Assembly: GCA_014804365.1 (NCBI GenBank)
Contig: JAAUZX010000029.1
Location: 1-57,809, forward strand
DNA: 57,809 nucleotides
Reading direction: 5' to 3'
DNA from: Lachnospiraceae bacterium
GTDB lineage: Bacteria; Bacillota; Clostridia; Lachnospirales; Lachnospiraceae
The notes beneath the pieces were generated by a model that ran no database searches, was not told the DNA's origin, and was given only the letters and a program-made list of their open reading frames with translations. The position numbers and the translations under genes are program-made. How positions within the stretch are numbered: the stretch's first letter is position 1; each line of letters starts with the position of its first letter. This document shows, piece after piece, positions 9,373 through 17,855 of the stretch.

Positions 9373-9525
9373 TGTATTCACTCCATTCCGAGGATCGATA
9401 TTCAGATCGTCCCCGCGCACTGTATCATTCTATGAAATTACTATAGCATGTCTTATGTGAAAAAAATGACAAAAGGCGCGGTAATTAACATCTGCAATGA
9501 ATAAATCGAACTGCGCCCGATTACA

Positions 9526-9589
9526 AGATATTGCTCATGAGTTGCTGCACATCTCCGCAAACTCGTGCATAAACAAGAAGTTTCCTATA
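9526..9589 (-). repeat. Terminator-associated dispersed repeat, copy A
   Basis: On the plus strand the segment begins AGATATTGCTCATGAG and contains CGCAAACTCG and TTTCCTA. A diverged second copy with the same blocks in the same order is at 56473-56534. Both lie immediately beyond the T-run of a minus-strand terminator. Confidence 0.65.
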
Positions 9590-9591
9590 GC

Positions 9592-9655
9592 AAAAAAGAG
9601 ATACGGAAATCGTCATGCAGTAACTCTCCACCCTGCACCACAATTTCCGTATCTC
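9592..9655 (-). terminator. Rho-independent terminator after galM
   Basis: Thirteen-base perfect arms GAGATACGGAAAT (9598-9610) and its complement (9643-9655) enclose a 32-base loop. They are followed on the minus strand by six T residues (9592-9597). Confidence 0.8.
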
Positions 9656-9689
9656 GCATTTACAATAACTGCAATAAATCAACAAACAT

Positions 9690-10730
9690 TTACACGAACT
9701 GATAAATTGTCACAGAATCATAATCCTTTCCCGGTCCGAACACTGCCTGCGGGAAATTCGGATGATGAATGTTATCCGGATAGAACTGCGTCTCCAGACA
9801 GAATCCTTTGCGCGGTCCGTATGCGGTATTCTCTTTGCCGGTCTCCTCTCCGATACAGTTACCCGCATAGAACTGTACTCCGGGTAGATCGGTAAATACC
9901 TTCATCTTCCTGCCGCTCTTAGGGTCTTCAGCCTCTGCAATCTCCCGAAGCGTGCCGTCGGCCCCGTCGATCACAAAATTGTGGTCGTATCCCTGCCCGA
10001 TCTTCAACTGTTCACAATCGGCATTGATATCCTGCCCGATCGGTTTCATCTTCGTAAAGTCCATGGGTGTTCCCTCTACCGGCGCGATCTTACCCGTAGG
10101 AATTGCCCCCGGAACTACCGGTGTGTAATGGGACGCATTTATTTTCAACAGATGATCCTCGATCCTGCCCGCTTTGTGTCCTGCTAAATTGAAATATGTG
10201 TGATTTGTCATATTCACGATCGTATTGGCATCCGCCGTCACGTGATAACTCAGTTTTAACGCATTATCATCGGATAAGCTGAAAGTCACGGTGACCTTCT
10301 TATTGCCCGGAAAACCCATTTCTCCGTCTTTGCCTTCCAAAGAAAGTACCAATCCGTTCTCCGTCTCCGTTACATCCCAGACACGTTTATGGTACCCCTC
10401 TTCTATATGGCTGTGCAGATTATTCTCGCCGTCATTCGCATCGATCTGATAGCGCTGACCGTCTATCTCAAAGCATGCACCCGCAATTCGGTTGGCGCTC
10501 GGTCCGACCGTCGCCCCAAAGAAACTGTTGTTTCCGTAATAATCTTCCAACTTGTCATATCCCAACACTATATCTTCGAGATTGCCGTTTTGATCCGGCA
10601 CAAGCAGACTTATAAGATTTGCTCCGAAATTAATGATTTTCGCCTGCATACCGCCGGCATTGGATAAAGTATACGCATACACATCCTTACCGCATTTTGT
10701 TGTTCCGAACTTCTCTTTTACTATCTGCAT
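9690..10730 (-). CDS. galM: Aldose 1-epimerase (galactose mutarotase)
   Basis: 346 residues, the usual length. It interconverts alpha and beta anomers of galactose and other hexoses in the cytoplasm. The catalytic acid is seen as H177 in NMTNHTYFNLAGH and the base as E313 in GFCLETQFYPDN. The substrate-binding PSANRIAG motif is near 77-84. Start ATG has GGAGGG nine bases upstream. It follows recR by 20 bases, so it is probably the last gene of the pfk-dnaX-ybaB-recR operon, and a strong terminator follows it. No other Leloir pathway gene is nearby. Confidence 0.95.
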   Translation of the reverse strand: MQIVKEKFGTTKCGKDVYAYTLSNAGGMQAKIINFGANLISLLVPDQNGNLEDIVLGYDKLEDYYGNNSFFGATVGPSANRIAGACFEIDGQRYQIDANDGENNLHSHIEEGYHKRVWDVTETENGLVLSLEGKDGEMGFPGNKKVTVTFSLSDDNALKLSYHVTADANTIVNMTNHTYFNLAGHKAGRIEDHLLKINASHYTPVVPGAIPTGKIAPVEGTPMDFTKMKPIGQDINADCEQLKIGQGYDHNFVIDGADGTLREIAEAEDPKSGRKMKVFTDLPGVQFYAGNCIGEETGKENTAYGPRKGFCLETQFYPDNIHHPNFPQAVFGPGKDYDSVTIYQFV

Positions 10731-10750
10731 CTTTATTTTCCCTCCGCTTC

Positions 10751-11347
10751 CTACAGTTCCACTCTACCTTCCAATGCACGCAGCAGCGTAACCTCGTCTA
10801 TATATTCCAGATCGCCGCCCACCGGCACGCCGCTGGCAATCCTTGTCACTTTGATCCCCGTAGGTTTGATCAACTTACTGATATACATAGCTGTCGTTTC
10901 GCCTTCCAGACTGGAATTCGTAGCGATAATCACCTCGCCCACGTCACCTTCCAGACGATGCATGAGTTCCTTAAGCCTGATATCATTCGGCCCGATCCCC
11001 AGCATGGGGGAAATCGCTCCGTGGAGCACGTGATAGACGCCGCCGTATTTACCTGTCTTCTCATATGCCGCCAAATCTCTGGCATTCTCCACCACCATGA
11101 TGGTGCCGTGATCCCTGTTGACGTTGGCACAGACCGGACATATATCCTGATCCGTCAGCGTATAGCATTCCCGGCAATACCGCACGTTTTCTTTGGCATC
11201 CACGATCGCATGCGCCAGTCTTTCCACTTTTGCCTGCGGCATATTGATCAGATGAAAAGCAAGCCTCTGAGCGGATTTAGAACCAATGCCCGGAAGCCCT
11301 GCTAATTCTTCTATTAACTTATTGATATGACCGCTGTACAGTTCCAT
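10751..11347 (-). CDS. recR: Recombination protein RecR
   Basis: 198 residues, full length. RecR works with RecF and RecO in gap repair and RecA loading. Visible elements are an N-terminal helix-hairpin-helix region ([18 protein letters not shown]), a C4 zinc finger (C58, C61, C70, C73) and a Toprim domain beginning near [11 protein letters not shown]. Its ATG overlaps the TGA of the YbaB-family gene by one base, so the two are translationally coupled. The dnaX-ybaB-recR order is strongly conserved in bacteria. Confidence 0.97.
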   Translation of the reverse strand: MELYSGHINKLIEELAGLPGIGSKSAQRLAFHLINMPQAKVERLAHAIVDAKENVRYCRECYTLTDQDICPVCANVNRDHGTIMVVENARDLAAYEKTGKYGGVYHVLHGAISPMLGIGPNDIRLKELMHRLEGDVGEVIIATNSSLEGETTAMYISKLIKPTGIKVTRIASGVPVGGDLEYIDEVTLLRALEGRVEL

Positions 11348-11691
11348 CAGAACGGAAATCCTCCGCCAAGACCGCCGGTCATCTTGCTCATCAGCTCGTT
11401 GTTTGCCTCATCAGCCATACGCAGCGCCTCATTAGCCGCCGCCATCACGAGATCTTCCAACATCTCGATATCATCGGGATCTACCACTTCCTCGGACAGC
11501 TTCACCTTCGTAATCTCTTTTCCGCCCGTCACGGTCACTTCCACCGCACCGCCGCCTGCCTTAGCGACAAATTCTTTCGTCTCCAGCTCCTTCTGACTTT
11601 CTTCCATCTGCCGCTGCATCCGCTGCGCCTGCTTCATCAGATTGTTCATGTTCCCCGGCATACCACCCGGAAATCCTCCACGTTTTGCCAT
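11347..11691 (-). CDS. YbaB/EbfC nucleoid-associated protein
   Basis: 114 residues with the family's Met/Gly/Asn-rich N-terminus ([19 protein letters not shown]), a central helix, and the conserved [11 protein letters not shown] strand pair with the acidic [13 protein letters not shown] segment. Family members bind DNA as dimers and sit between dnaX and recR. The gene is 30 bases after dnaX and overlaps recR by one base. Confidence 0.95.
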   Translation of the reverse strand: MAKRGGFPGGMPGNMNNLMKQAQRMQRQMEESQKELETKEFVAKAGGGAVEVTVTGGKEITKVKLSEEVVDPDDIEMLEDLVMAAANEALRMADEANNELMSKMTGGLGGGFPF

Positions 11692-11721
11692 AATGTCTTC
11701 CTGCTCCTTATCTGTTCTTTT

Positions 11722-13317
11722 TTAATCCTCTTCTTCTACTTCTATATCCATGTGGATCACCTGACTCAAATCCACATAATTCTGCACAAAAGCGTTTCGA
11801 TTTGGTACGCTCTGTATCGTAACCTCGATCTCTCTGCCCACAGCCTCGGATAACGTCTGCACAAGCAGTTCCTTATGCCCCTCCTGCTTCAAAAAGTAGT
11901 CCGACGCAAGCCCGTCTTCTACCACGATCATCAGTTTACTATCTCCGCCAAGGCTAAGGCCCGCATCTTTCAGATACTGTTTCATGGGCATGGAGGTCTG
12001 CCCTACGATCGTTGCCCACTTATCGACCACCGCCTGCACATCCTCTGGAACTGCTTTCGGAAGCGGAGGTCTCTCCACCGGCGTACCCGCTGCCATCTGA
12101 GTCCCGCTGCCGTACATACCGCCTTCGGCAGGATATCCTCCGCCTGTCGGTACGACCGCGATCCCTTTCTCGATCTTTTCCTCCACTGCTCTGACCCGCT
12201 CTACTATGGATTCGTAGTCTTTCTCCATATCAGGACGGCACAGCTTGATCAGGGCGATCTCTATCAGAATGCGCTTCTGCGCCGCATACTTGATCTGTCC
12301 CGACAGTTCAGAAAAAATACGGATATAGCGCATGATCGCATCCGTCTCTGTCATATCCGCTTCTTCCCGCAGTCTGGCGAGATTATCCGTAGAGACGTCG
12401 ATCACATCCTCTATGTCATCGGAAGATTTTACAAGCAGAAGATTGCGCAGATACCATGTGAAATCTGTCACAAACTGGGTAAGCTCTCTTCCCTGCATAA
12501 CGATCTCTTCCAAAAGTTCAATGCAGCCTGTCACATTCCGTTCCAGTACATGCCTAAGCAGTCTTCCGAACACTTCCGTGTCCACGGCCCCCAGCACATC
12601 CAACACCTTATCATAAGTCAGTTCCTGTCCGAAGTGAAAAGCAATGCACTGGTCTAACAGACTTAAGGCATCCCTCATGGAACCGTCCGCCGTCTTCGCT
12701 ACATAGCGAAGCGCTTTCTCTTCGACCTGAATCTGTTCTGTGTCCATCAATTCCCGCAGTCTGCCGGTGATCGTGTCGATCGTAATACGCCTGAAATCAT
12801 ATCGCTGGCAACGGGACAGAATGGTAATAGGTATCTTGTGCACCTCTGTGGTCGCAAGAATGAAGATCACATAGGAAGGCGGTTCTTCCAACGTCTTAAG
12901 AAGCGCATTGAATGCCCCTATAGAAAGCATGTGAACCTCATCTATGATATAAACTTTATACTTGCCCTCTGCCGGCGAATAGGACACTTCCTCCACGATC
13001 TCACGGATATTATCCACACCGTTATTGGAAGCCGCATCGATCTCGATCACGTTCATGCTCGCACCTGATGCGATCGTCTTACATGCCTGACACTCCCCAC
13101 ACGGACTGCCGTCCACAGGCTGCTCACAATTGACTGCTTTCGCAAAGATCTTAGCGATCGTAGTTTTACCTGTTCCGCGTGTACCGCAGAACAGGTATGC
13201 ATGACCGATCCGCTCCGCCTTTATTTGGTTCTTTAATGTTGTAACGATATGTTCCTGCCCTTTTACATCCTCGAAACAATCCGGGCGAAACTTACGATAA
13301 AGAGCTGTATAAGACAT
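11722..13317 (-). CDS. dnaX: DNA polymerase III gamma/tau subunit
   Basis: 531 residues. This is the clamp-loader ATPase. Walker A is GTRGTGKT (45-52), the zinc-binding cysteines are C64, C73, C76 and C79, Walker B is VYIIDEVHML, and the sensor/SRC motif is ILSRCQRYDF. Domain III follows, then a Pro/Gly linker and a C-terminal part that would bind polymerase. No obvious slippery A-run is visible. Start ATG has AGGAG five bases upstream. It begins 11 bases after the phosphofructokinase stop. Confidence 0.96.
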   Translation of the reverse strand: MSYTALYRKFRPDCFEDVKGQEHIVTTLKNQIKAERIGHAYLFCGTRGTGKTTIAKIFAKAVNCEQPVDGSPCGECQACKTIASGASMNVIEIDAASNNGVDNIREIVEEVSYSPAEGKYKVYIIDEVHMLSIGAFNALLKTLEEPPSYVIFILATTEVHKIPITILSRCQRYDFRRITIDTITGRLRELMDTEQIQVEEKALRYVAKTADGSMRDALSLLDQCIAFHFGQELTYDKVLDVLGAVDTEVFGRLLRHVLERNVTGCIELLEEIVMQGRELTQFVTDFTWYLRNLLLVKSSDDIEDVIDVSTDNLARLREEADMTETDAIMRYIRIFSELSGQIKYAAQKRILIEIALIKLCRPDMEKDYESIVERVRAVEEKIEKGIAVVPTGGGYPAEGGMYGSGTQMAAGTPVERPPLPKAVPEDVQAVVDKWATIVGQTSMPMKQYLKDAGLSLGGDSKLMIVVEDGLASDYFLKQEGHKELLVQTLSEAVGREIEVTIQSVPNRNAFVQNYVDLSQVIHMDIEVEEED

Positions 13318-13328
13318 TACTTCTCCTA

Positions 13329-14402
13329 TTAATCACCGAAGCTGATACCCACCATCTTCGCTTCCTGTACGATGGTCGCATCCGGTGATACCATCTTCAG
13401 CTTGCCTGCTACTTCTTCAAGAGGCACTCTGACGATCTCTCTGTTCTTATAACCTACCATAAATCCATACTCACCCTGCAGAATCAGTCTGCCTGCCTCA
13501 GCACCCAGTCTGGTAGCAAACACACGGTCATACGGACAGGGACTTCCGCCACGCTGGGTATGTCCCGGTACGGTAACGCGCACTTCCTTACCGCTCTTCT
13601 TCTGAATCTTATCTGCAATTTCATAAGAAACGGAAGGATACGGATAATTCTTCATCTTTTCTTTATATTCTTTCTTGGAAAGCTTCGCATCTTCTTTAGA
13701 GATGGCGCCCTCCGCCACTGCCATGATCGTAAATCTGGACCCTCTCGCCTCACGCTCATTGATGGCTTTGATCACTTTATCAATATCATAAGGAATCTCA
13801 GGAATCAGAATGATGTCTGCGCCGCCTGCCATTCCGGCATTCAGAGTAAGCCAGCCAACCTTGTGACCCATAACCTCTACGATAAAGATACGCCCGTGGG
13901 AAGAAGCCGTAGTATGGATGCAGTCGATACAGTCTGTCGCGATATCCACCGCGCTCTGGAAACCGAAGGTCATATCCGTGCCCCACAGATCGTTGTCGAT
14001 TGTCTTCGGAAGGGTAATCACATTAAGTCCTTCCTCGCGGAGCATGTTAGCAGTCTTATGTGTGCCGTTGCCGCCCAAAATCACCATGCAGTCCAGCTTT
14101 AATTTATAATAGTTCTGTTTCATTGCCTCTACTTTATCAAGGCCGTTCTCATCCGGTTCCCGCATCAGCTTAAAAGGAGTTCTGGAGCTGCCGAGAATCG
14201 TGCCGCCCTTCGTCAGGATTCCTGCAAAATCATGACCTGTCAACATACGGAAATCTCCGTAGATCAGTCCTTTATATCCATCCAAAAATCCGTAAATCTC
14301 AACGTCTTCTTTGCTGCATGATAAACATTTGACTACGCCGCGCATAGCCGCATTTAATGCCTGACAATCTCCACCGCTGGTCAACATACCTATTCTTTTC
14401 AT
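13329..14402 (-). CDS. pfkA: 6-phosphofructokinase
   Basis: 357 residues. It phosphorylates fructose 6-phosphate in glycolysis. The nucleotide loop is GGNGT (110-114) and the catalytic motif is PKTIDND with Asp136. In this family Gly at the position after the Asp/Asn favours ATP, whereas Asp there favours pyrophosphate. Lys133 before TIDND is typical of pyrophosphate-type and mixed-group enzymes. The Gly/Lys combination here suggests an ATP-using member of the mixed group, and Asn replaces the usual Asp in GGDG. Donor preference therefore remains open. It heads the operon with dnaX. Confidence 0.92.
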   Translation of the reverse strand: MKRIGMLTSGGDCQALNAAMRGVVKCLSCSKEDVEIYGFLDGYKGLIYGDFRMLTGHDFAGILTKGGTILGSSRTPFKLMREPDENGLDKVEAMKQNYYKLKLDCMVILGGNGTHKTANMLREEGLNVITLPKTIDNDLWGTDMTFGFQSAVDIATDCIDCIHTTASSHGRIFIVEVMGHKVGWLTLNAGMAGGADIILIPEIPYDIDKVIKAINEREARGSRFTIMAVAEGAISKEDAKLSKKEYKEKMKNYPYPSVSYEIADKIQKKSGKEVRVTVPGHTQRGGSPCPYDRVFATRLGAEAGRLILQGEYGFMVGYKNREIVRVPLEEVAGKLKMVSPDATIVQEAKMVGISFGD

Positions 14403-14439
14403 TGTGATTCCTCCTTAACTGCTTTGATTCTTTGCTTCG

Positions 14440-14700
14440 CTTGGCTGCCGCTCGATCTTGCTGCGAGATGCACGCTCGATTCCGCTTTGCTCCGCTGGCT
14501 CGATCTTGCTGCGCTCGCTCTCGCTTTTACAAGATACAAGATTTTTGGCTTGTTTTACTCCGCGCTGCACGCTCGATTCCGCTTTGCTCCATCTCGCTCA
14601 CGGGCTTCGCCCTATCACGATGGAATCTGACAAATTCGTCTGCGAGCAGCCGATTTGTCATCTTACATCGTGGCAGCGCTCATTGCCTACGTGAACATTA
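14440..14700 (-). repeat. Structured dispersed repeat, copy 2
   Basis: This fills the 366-base gap between tadA and pfkA. It contains the 68-base core (14551-14618) shared with 8075-8142 and a hairpin at 14628-14660. It also holds partial nested copies, with GCTCGATCTTGCTGCG occurring twice and TGCACGCTCGATTCCGCTTT twice. The hairpin has outer arms TGACAAAT/ATTTGTCA and inner CTGC/GCAG, which differ from copy 1 by compensatory changes. No protein gene is seen. Confidence 0.8.
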
Positions 14701-14768
14701 TACCTTATTTCCGTTGGGTTCACAACTAATTATTCCTTAGGGAAAGCAAATCTGTCACGGATTCTTGT

Positions 14769-15263
14769 CTACACTCTCCCCGATTTTAATGCTTCTTTTT
14801 CCTGCTTATTGCGGACGCGAAGTTCCTTGAAAAAGGTGGTCAGCATGTCGGTGCATTCATCTGCCAGTATGCCTCTGCGTACTTGCACCTGATGATTAAA
14901 TTCGGGCATTTCGAGGATATTTAAGATAGAGCCGCCGCATCCGGCTTTGGGATTCATGCTGCCCATGACGACTTCGGTGATTCGTGCCTGCACAATGGCT
15001 CCGGCGCACATCTGGCAGGGTTCTAAGGTCACATACAGAGTGCATTCTTCCAACCGCCAATCGCCCATCTTCTTACTCGCTTTATTGATCGCCGTGATCT
15101 CCGCATGAGCGAGCGTGTTCTTGTCGGTGTTGCGTCTGTTATATCCTCTGCCGATGATCTTATCCTGATAGACGATCACACAGCCGATCGGGACTTCTCC
15201 CAGTTCATATGCCTTTCTCGCCTGTTTGAGGGCTTCCTTCATGTATTTCTCATCCTGTGTCAT
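14769..15263 (-). CDS. tadA: tRNA adenosine(34) deaminase
   Basis: 164 residues. It deaminates A34 to inosine in tRNA-Arg(ACG). Zinc ligands are H53 with catalytic E55 (HAEITAIN) and C83/C86 in the PCQMC motif. The N-terminal MKEALKQARKAYELGEVPIG is characteristic of TadA. The Lys-rich C-terminus fits Firmicutes members. It is transcribed away from the tRNA-Ser gene that lies on the other strand. Confidence 0.94.
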   Translation of the reverse strand: MTQDEKYMKEALKQARKAYELGEVPIGCVIVYQDKIIGRGYNRRNTDKNTLAHAEITAINKASKKMGDWRLEECTLYVTLEPCQMCAGAIVQARITEVVMGSMNPKAGCGGSILNILEMPEFNHQVQVRRGILADECTDMLTTFFKELRVRNKQEKEALKSGRV

Positions 15264-15357
15264 AATCCTATACTCTCCATATATGCAGACGATTTAGATT
15301 ACCCGTGAACAGTGACACTACATTCTTCGAAACGCAAACATAATTATAAAAAAACTA

Positions 15358-15386
15358 TGGACATTCCTCTCAATTCCATTTATAAT
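15358..15386 (+). promoter_or_regulatory. Promoter of tRNA-Ser
   Basis: TGGACA (15358-15363), a 17-base spacer and TATAAT (15381-15386) place transcription start about five bases before the tRNA. Confidence 0.8.
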
Positions 15387-15397
15387 CATATGCGCAC

Positions 15398-15483
15398 GGA
15401 GTTGTATCGAAGTGGTCATAACGGGGCGCACTCGAAATGCGTTAGCCCTCCGGGGCACGAGGGTTCGAATCCCTCCAACTCCG
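15398..15483 (+). tRNA. tRNA-Ser (anticodon CGA)
   Basis: The acceptor stem GGAGTTG pairs with CAACTCC. The anticodon stem GCGCA/TGCGT encloses the loop CTCGAAA with anticodon CGA. A long variable arm follows, as expected for serine, and the T arm is GAGGG-TTCGAAT-CCCTC. The discriminator is G and the CCA end is not encoded. It reads UCG codons. Confidence 0.95.
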
Positions 15484-15488
15484 CTCAG

Positions 15489-15515
15489 AAGCCGAAGCGT
15501 TTGCTTCGGCTTTTC
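15489..15515. terminator. Bidirectional terminator after tRNA-Ser
   Basis: AAGCCGAAGC and GCTTCGGCTT arms around GTTT, followed by T residues on the plus strand and preceded by A residues. It can end the tRNA transcript and the convergent zinc-ribbon gene. Confidence 0.8.
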
Positions 15516-15985
15516 TAGTACTTGAACTCATCCGGAACCGTATATCCGAACGAAATAAGTTTGTCTACATAATTTTTATCCTGCAGTCTACGCTTAGACT
15601 CAGCCATGTACTTTGCATTCTGTTTATCTTCATAACCTGTTATGATGCGCAAAAACACAATTGCACACCCAATCGTGCCGACAATTCCTACCACTATACA
15701 TCCCACCAATTTGGTCGGATAATATCCTTGCGTGCTTATCAGATTTCTAAGCCATAAAATACAAATAATCGTGAATACCAGAAATCCAATCGCTGCACCC
15801 AAATACAGCTTTGCACTCTTTGGTCCTACTGCGAATCCATCAATTGCAACTTCTCTCCATCTTTTATCTAAGAACTCGTTCTTGCATTTCGGACAGGTTC
15901 TGATCGGGCTGCCATACACCCATGCATTGCACTTTTCCCGCACCTGTGCCCCACACTTCGGGCAAGTTCCTTGTACACTTCCCAT
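15515..15985 (-). CDS. Zinc-ribbon protein with two membrane segments
   Basis: 156 residues. Two CxxC pairs (C8/C11 and C31/C34) form a zinc ribbon at the N-terminus. Hydrophobic spans follow at about 61-80 and 95-115, and then a charged cytoplasmic tail. There is no known catalytic motif. Start ATG has AGGAGG seven bases upstream. The leader contains a run of four hairpins. The function is unknown. Confidence 0.75.
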   Translation of the reverse strand: MGSVQGTCPKCGAQVREKCNAWVYGSPIRTCPKCKNEFLDKRWREVAIDGFAVGPKSAKLYLGAAIGFLVFTIICILWLRNLISTQGYYPTKLVGCIVVGIVGTIGCAIVFLRIITGYEDKQNAKYMAESKRRLQDKNYVDKLISFGYTVPDEFKY

Positions 15986-16029
15986 ATTAACGCCTCCTGT
16001 AAGCTGCTGATATCATCTCAGCCCATGAA

Positions 16030-16164
16030 GAATGCATGCTCTTCGCATTCTCCCAGACATGACTTCATGTCTTACTATATCATAACCACTGATGCCATAG
16101 CACCTCTCCACATCGGCAAGAATTGCTCTGCAATTCTTGTGACGCAGGCTGCCGAGCCTGCGTC
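16030..16164 (-). repeat. Train of four hairpins
   Basis: Inverted repeats occur at 16030-16050 (GAATGC/GCATTC), 16055-16072 (AGACATGA/TCATGTCT), 16117-16139 (CAAGAATTGC/GCAATTCTTG) and 16141-16164 (GACGCAGGCT/AGCCTGCGTC). The last three have perfect stems of 8-10 bp with loops of 2-4 bases. They occupy the 5' side of the zinc-ribbon gene on the minus strand. Confidence 0.75.
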
Positions 16165-16240
16165 TATTATAACATAACCATTTTATATTATCCACAAGAG
16201 ATGAGCCGTCCGAGCCGCACTATTTTGTTAAAAAAGTCCT

Positions 16241-16268
16241 TTGAAAAATATTCTTAATTCTGTATAAT
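16241..16268 (+). promoter_or_regulatory. Promoter of the MATE transporter gene
   Basis: TTGAAA (16241-16246), 16 bases, TATAAT (16263-16268). Transcription would begin near 16275, just before the first leader hairpin. Confidence 0.75.
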
Positions 16269-16277
16269 TATAGATAC

Positions 16278-16402
16278 AGCGTGTAGCATTTATGCGTAAT
16301 TCCAGTTGCGTATAAGTTGCACGCTTATTTTTATTGAATACGAAAAGAAAAGCGTGTAGCCCGTGGCGTAAATCCAGCAGACGTCAAGCTATGCGCTTTT
16401 TT
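16278..16402 (+). promoter_or_regulatory. Double-hairpin leader with terminator, candidate riboswitch or attenuator
   Basis: Two related hairpins lie between the promoter and the MATE start. Hairpin 1 is 16278-16325 and hairpin 2 is about 16349-16398. Both begin AGCGTGTAGC, contain GCGTAA followed closely by TCCAG, and close with a GC-rich arm using several G-U pairs. Hairpin 2 is followed at once by TTTTTT, so it is a Rho-independent terminator just before the coding region. A U-rich tail also follows hairpin 1. I do not recognise it as any known riboswitch class. Confidence 0.7.
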
Positions 16403-16403
16403 A

Positions 16404-17816
16404 ATGAAAGGAATGGTGTATGAAATGGAGCAGTCTAATCAATTTCTAGGAACGGAGCCTATTGGAAAGCTAATGAGAAAATATGCAATCCCGTGTATTA
16501 TCTCACTTTTGGTCGGAGCGCTTTACAATATTGTGGACCAAATCTTTATTGCAAATGCCAGTTATCTTGGCTCTTACGGCAACGCGGCAAATACTGTTGT
16601 ATTTCCGCTTACAGTAGTTGCTCTTGCAATTGCAGTTATGATCGGTGACGGTTGCTGTGCATTTGTCAGTATCTGCCTCGGTAAGGGAGAAAAAGACACT
16701 GCGAGAAGAAGCGTCGGCAACGCAGTCATTACGATTATCGCCGGCAGTTTGCTGTTGACTATTATTTACTTAGTTTTTCAGAATCAAATTATTGCTATGT
16801 TCGGCGGAACGGTAAATGAAGAAACATTCCACCACTCAAAGGAATACTTTCTTTACATCAGTCTCGGAATTCCCTTTTATATGTTTGGGCAGGCATTGAA
16901 TCCCGTGATCCGCGCGGACGGAAATCCTAAGTTTGCTATGGCTTCTACACTTGCCGGTGCCATTGCCAACATTATTCTTGATCCGGTTTTTATTTTTGTA
17001 TTCAAATGGGGAATGATGGGCGCAGCCGTTGCGACTGTATTCGGGCAGATTATTACCGCCATTTTGGCAGTATGGTATATCTTTCATATGAAAACGATCA
17101 AACCCTCCTTGGAGGATTTGAAAATAAATCAAAAAATTTGCGGTCGGACACTGCTTTTGGGAATTACAAGTTTTCTATCCCAGATTTCTTTAGTTGCAGC
17201 AATGGCGGCAATCAACAATATGCTCCGAAAATACGGAGCGCTGGATGAGATATTCGGACAACCGCAGTACGCTCAGATTCCGATGGCCGTCGTCGGCATC
17301 GTTATGAAATTTTTCCAGATCGTTATTTCGATTGTGGTGGGAATGGCCGCCGGCTGCATTCCGGTTGTAGGCTACAATATAGGAGCCGGCAATAGATCGC
17401 GGGTCAAAGAGCTATTTACGAAGTTGCTGATCGGCGAGACATTAGTAGGCGCCGTCGCCTTGATTCTGGTTGAGATTTTCCCGAAGCAGTTGATCTCCGT
17501 CTTCGGAGCCGCTAACGAAAGCAGTTATTACACAGCATTTGCGCTCAAAGCATTTCGGATTTATTTATGTATGATTGTTATGGCCTGCGTAAACAAGGCA
17601 TGTTTCATTTTCTTACAGGCAATGGGTAAAGCAGCGGAATCGACCGTTCTTTCCATGATTCGTGAAGTGGTGTTCGGCGTCGGTTTCGCTATTGTTCTTC
17701 CCGTGTTTTGGGGCTTAGACGGTGTATTATTCTCCATGCCGGTATCGGATATTCTGACATTTATTATTACGGTTATTCTGGTTGCCCGCACTTACAAAGA
17801 ATTGAATCACAGATAA
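16404..17816 (+). CDS. MATE-family multidrug efflux transporter
   Basis: 470 residues with 12 predicted membrane spans in two similar halves. It exports cationic or other drugs using Na+ or H+ gradients. Typical MATE features are the opening LGTEPIGKLMRKYAIPCIIS, NIVDQIFIA in span 1-2 and GNPKFAMAST in the middle. The true start may be ATG 16425 (MEQSN), with AAAGGA twelve bases upstream. The earlier ATG 16404 directly follows the terminator U-run. The gene stands alone behind a structured leader, so its expression is probably controlled by premature termination. Confidence 0.92.
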   Translation: MKGMVYEMEQSNQFLGTEPIGKLMRKYAIPCIISLLVGALYNIVDQIFIANASYLGSYGNAANTVVFPLTVVALAIAVMIGDGCCAFVSICLGKGEKDTARRSVGNAVITIIAGSLLLTIIYLVFQNQIIAMFGGTVNEETFHHSKEYFLYISLGIPFYMFGQALNPVIRADGNPKFAMASTLAGAIANIILDPVFIFVFKWGMMGAAVATVFGQIITAILAVWYIFHMKTIKPSLEDLKINQKICGRTLLLGITSFLSQISLVAAMAAINNMLRKYGALDEIFGQPQYAQIPMAVVGIVMKFFQIVISIVVGMAAGCIPVVGYNIGAGNRSRVKELFTKLLIGETLVGAVALILVEIFPKQLISVFGAANESSYYTAFALKAFRIYLCMIVMACVNKACFIFLQAMGKAAESTVLSMIREVVFGVGFAIVLPVFWGLDGVLFSMPVSDILTFIITVILVARTYKELNHR

Positions 17817-17826
17817 AGCTGCGGTT

Positions 17827-17855
17827 ATAGAGGGAGTAAAATCCCTCTATGACTT
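17827..17855 (+). terminator. Terminator after the MATE gene
   Basis: ATAGAGGGA and TCCCTCTAT arms with a short loop, then GACTTTTT. It overlaps the 3' end of the convergent fic gene. Confidence 0.75.

Noticed and set aside
11875..12657. 260-codon plus-strand frame opposite dnaX
   Set aside because: An antisense shadow of a well-conserved gene, with no ribosome-binding site and no family pattern.
15312..15518. 68-codon plus-strand frame
   Set aside because: It reads straight through the tRNA-Ser gene and its terminator.
16013..16195. 60-codon minus-strand frame
   Set aside because: It is made of the hairpin train, so its openness reflects the inverted repeats rather than coding.
16278..16402. 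Known riboswitch (guanidine, PreQ1, SAM, fluoride, THF)
   Set aside because: None of the conserved cores I know for these classes is present, so I left it as unclassified.
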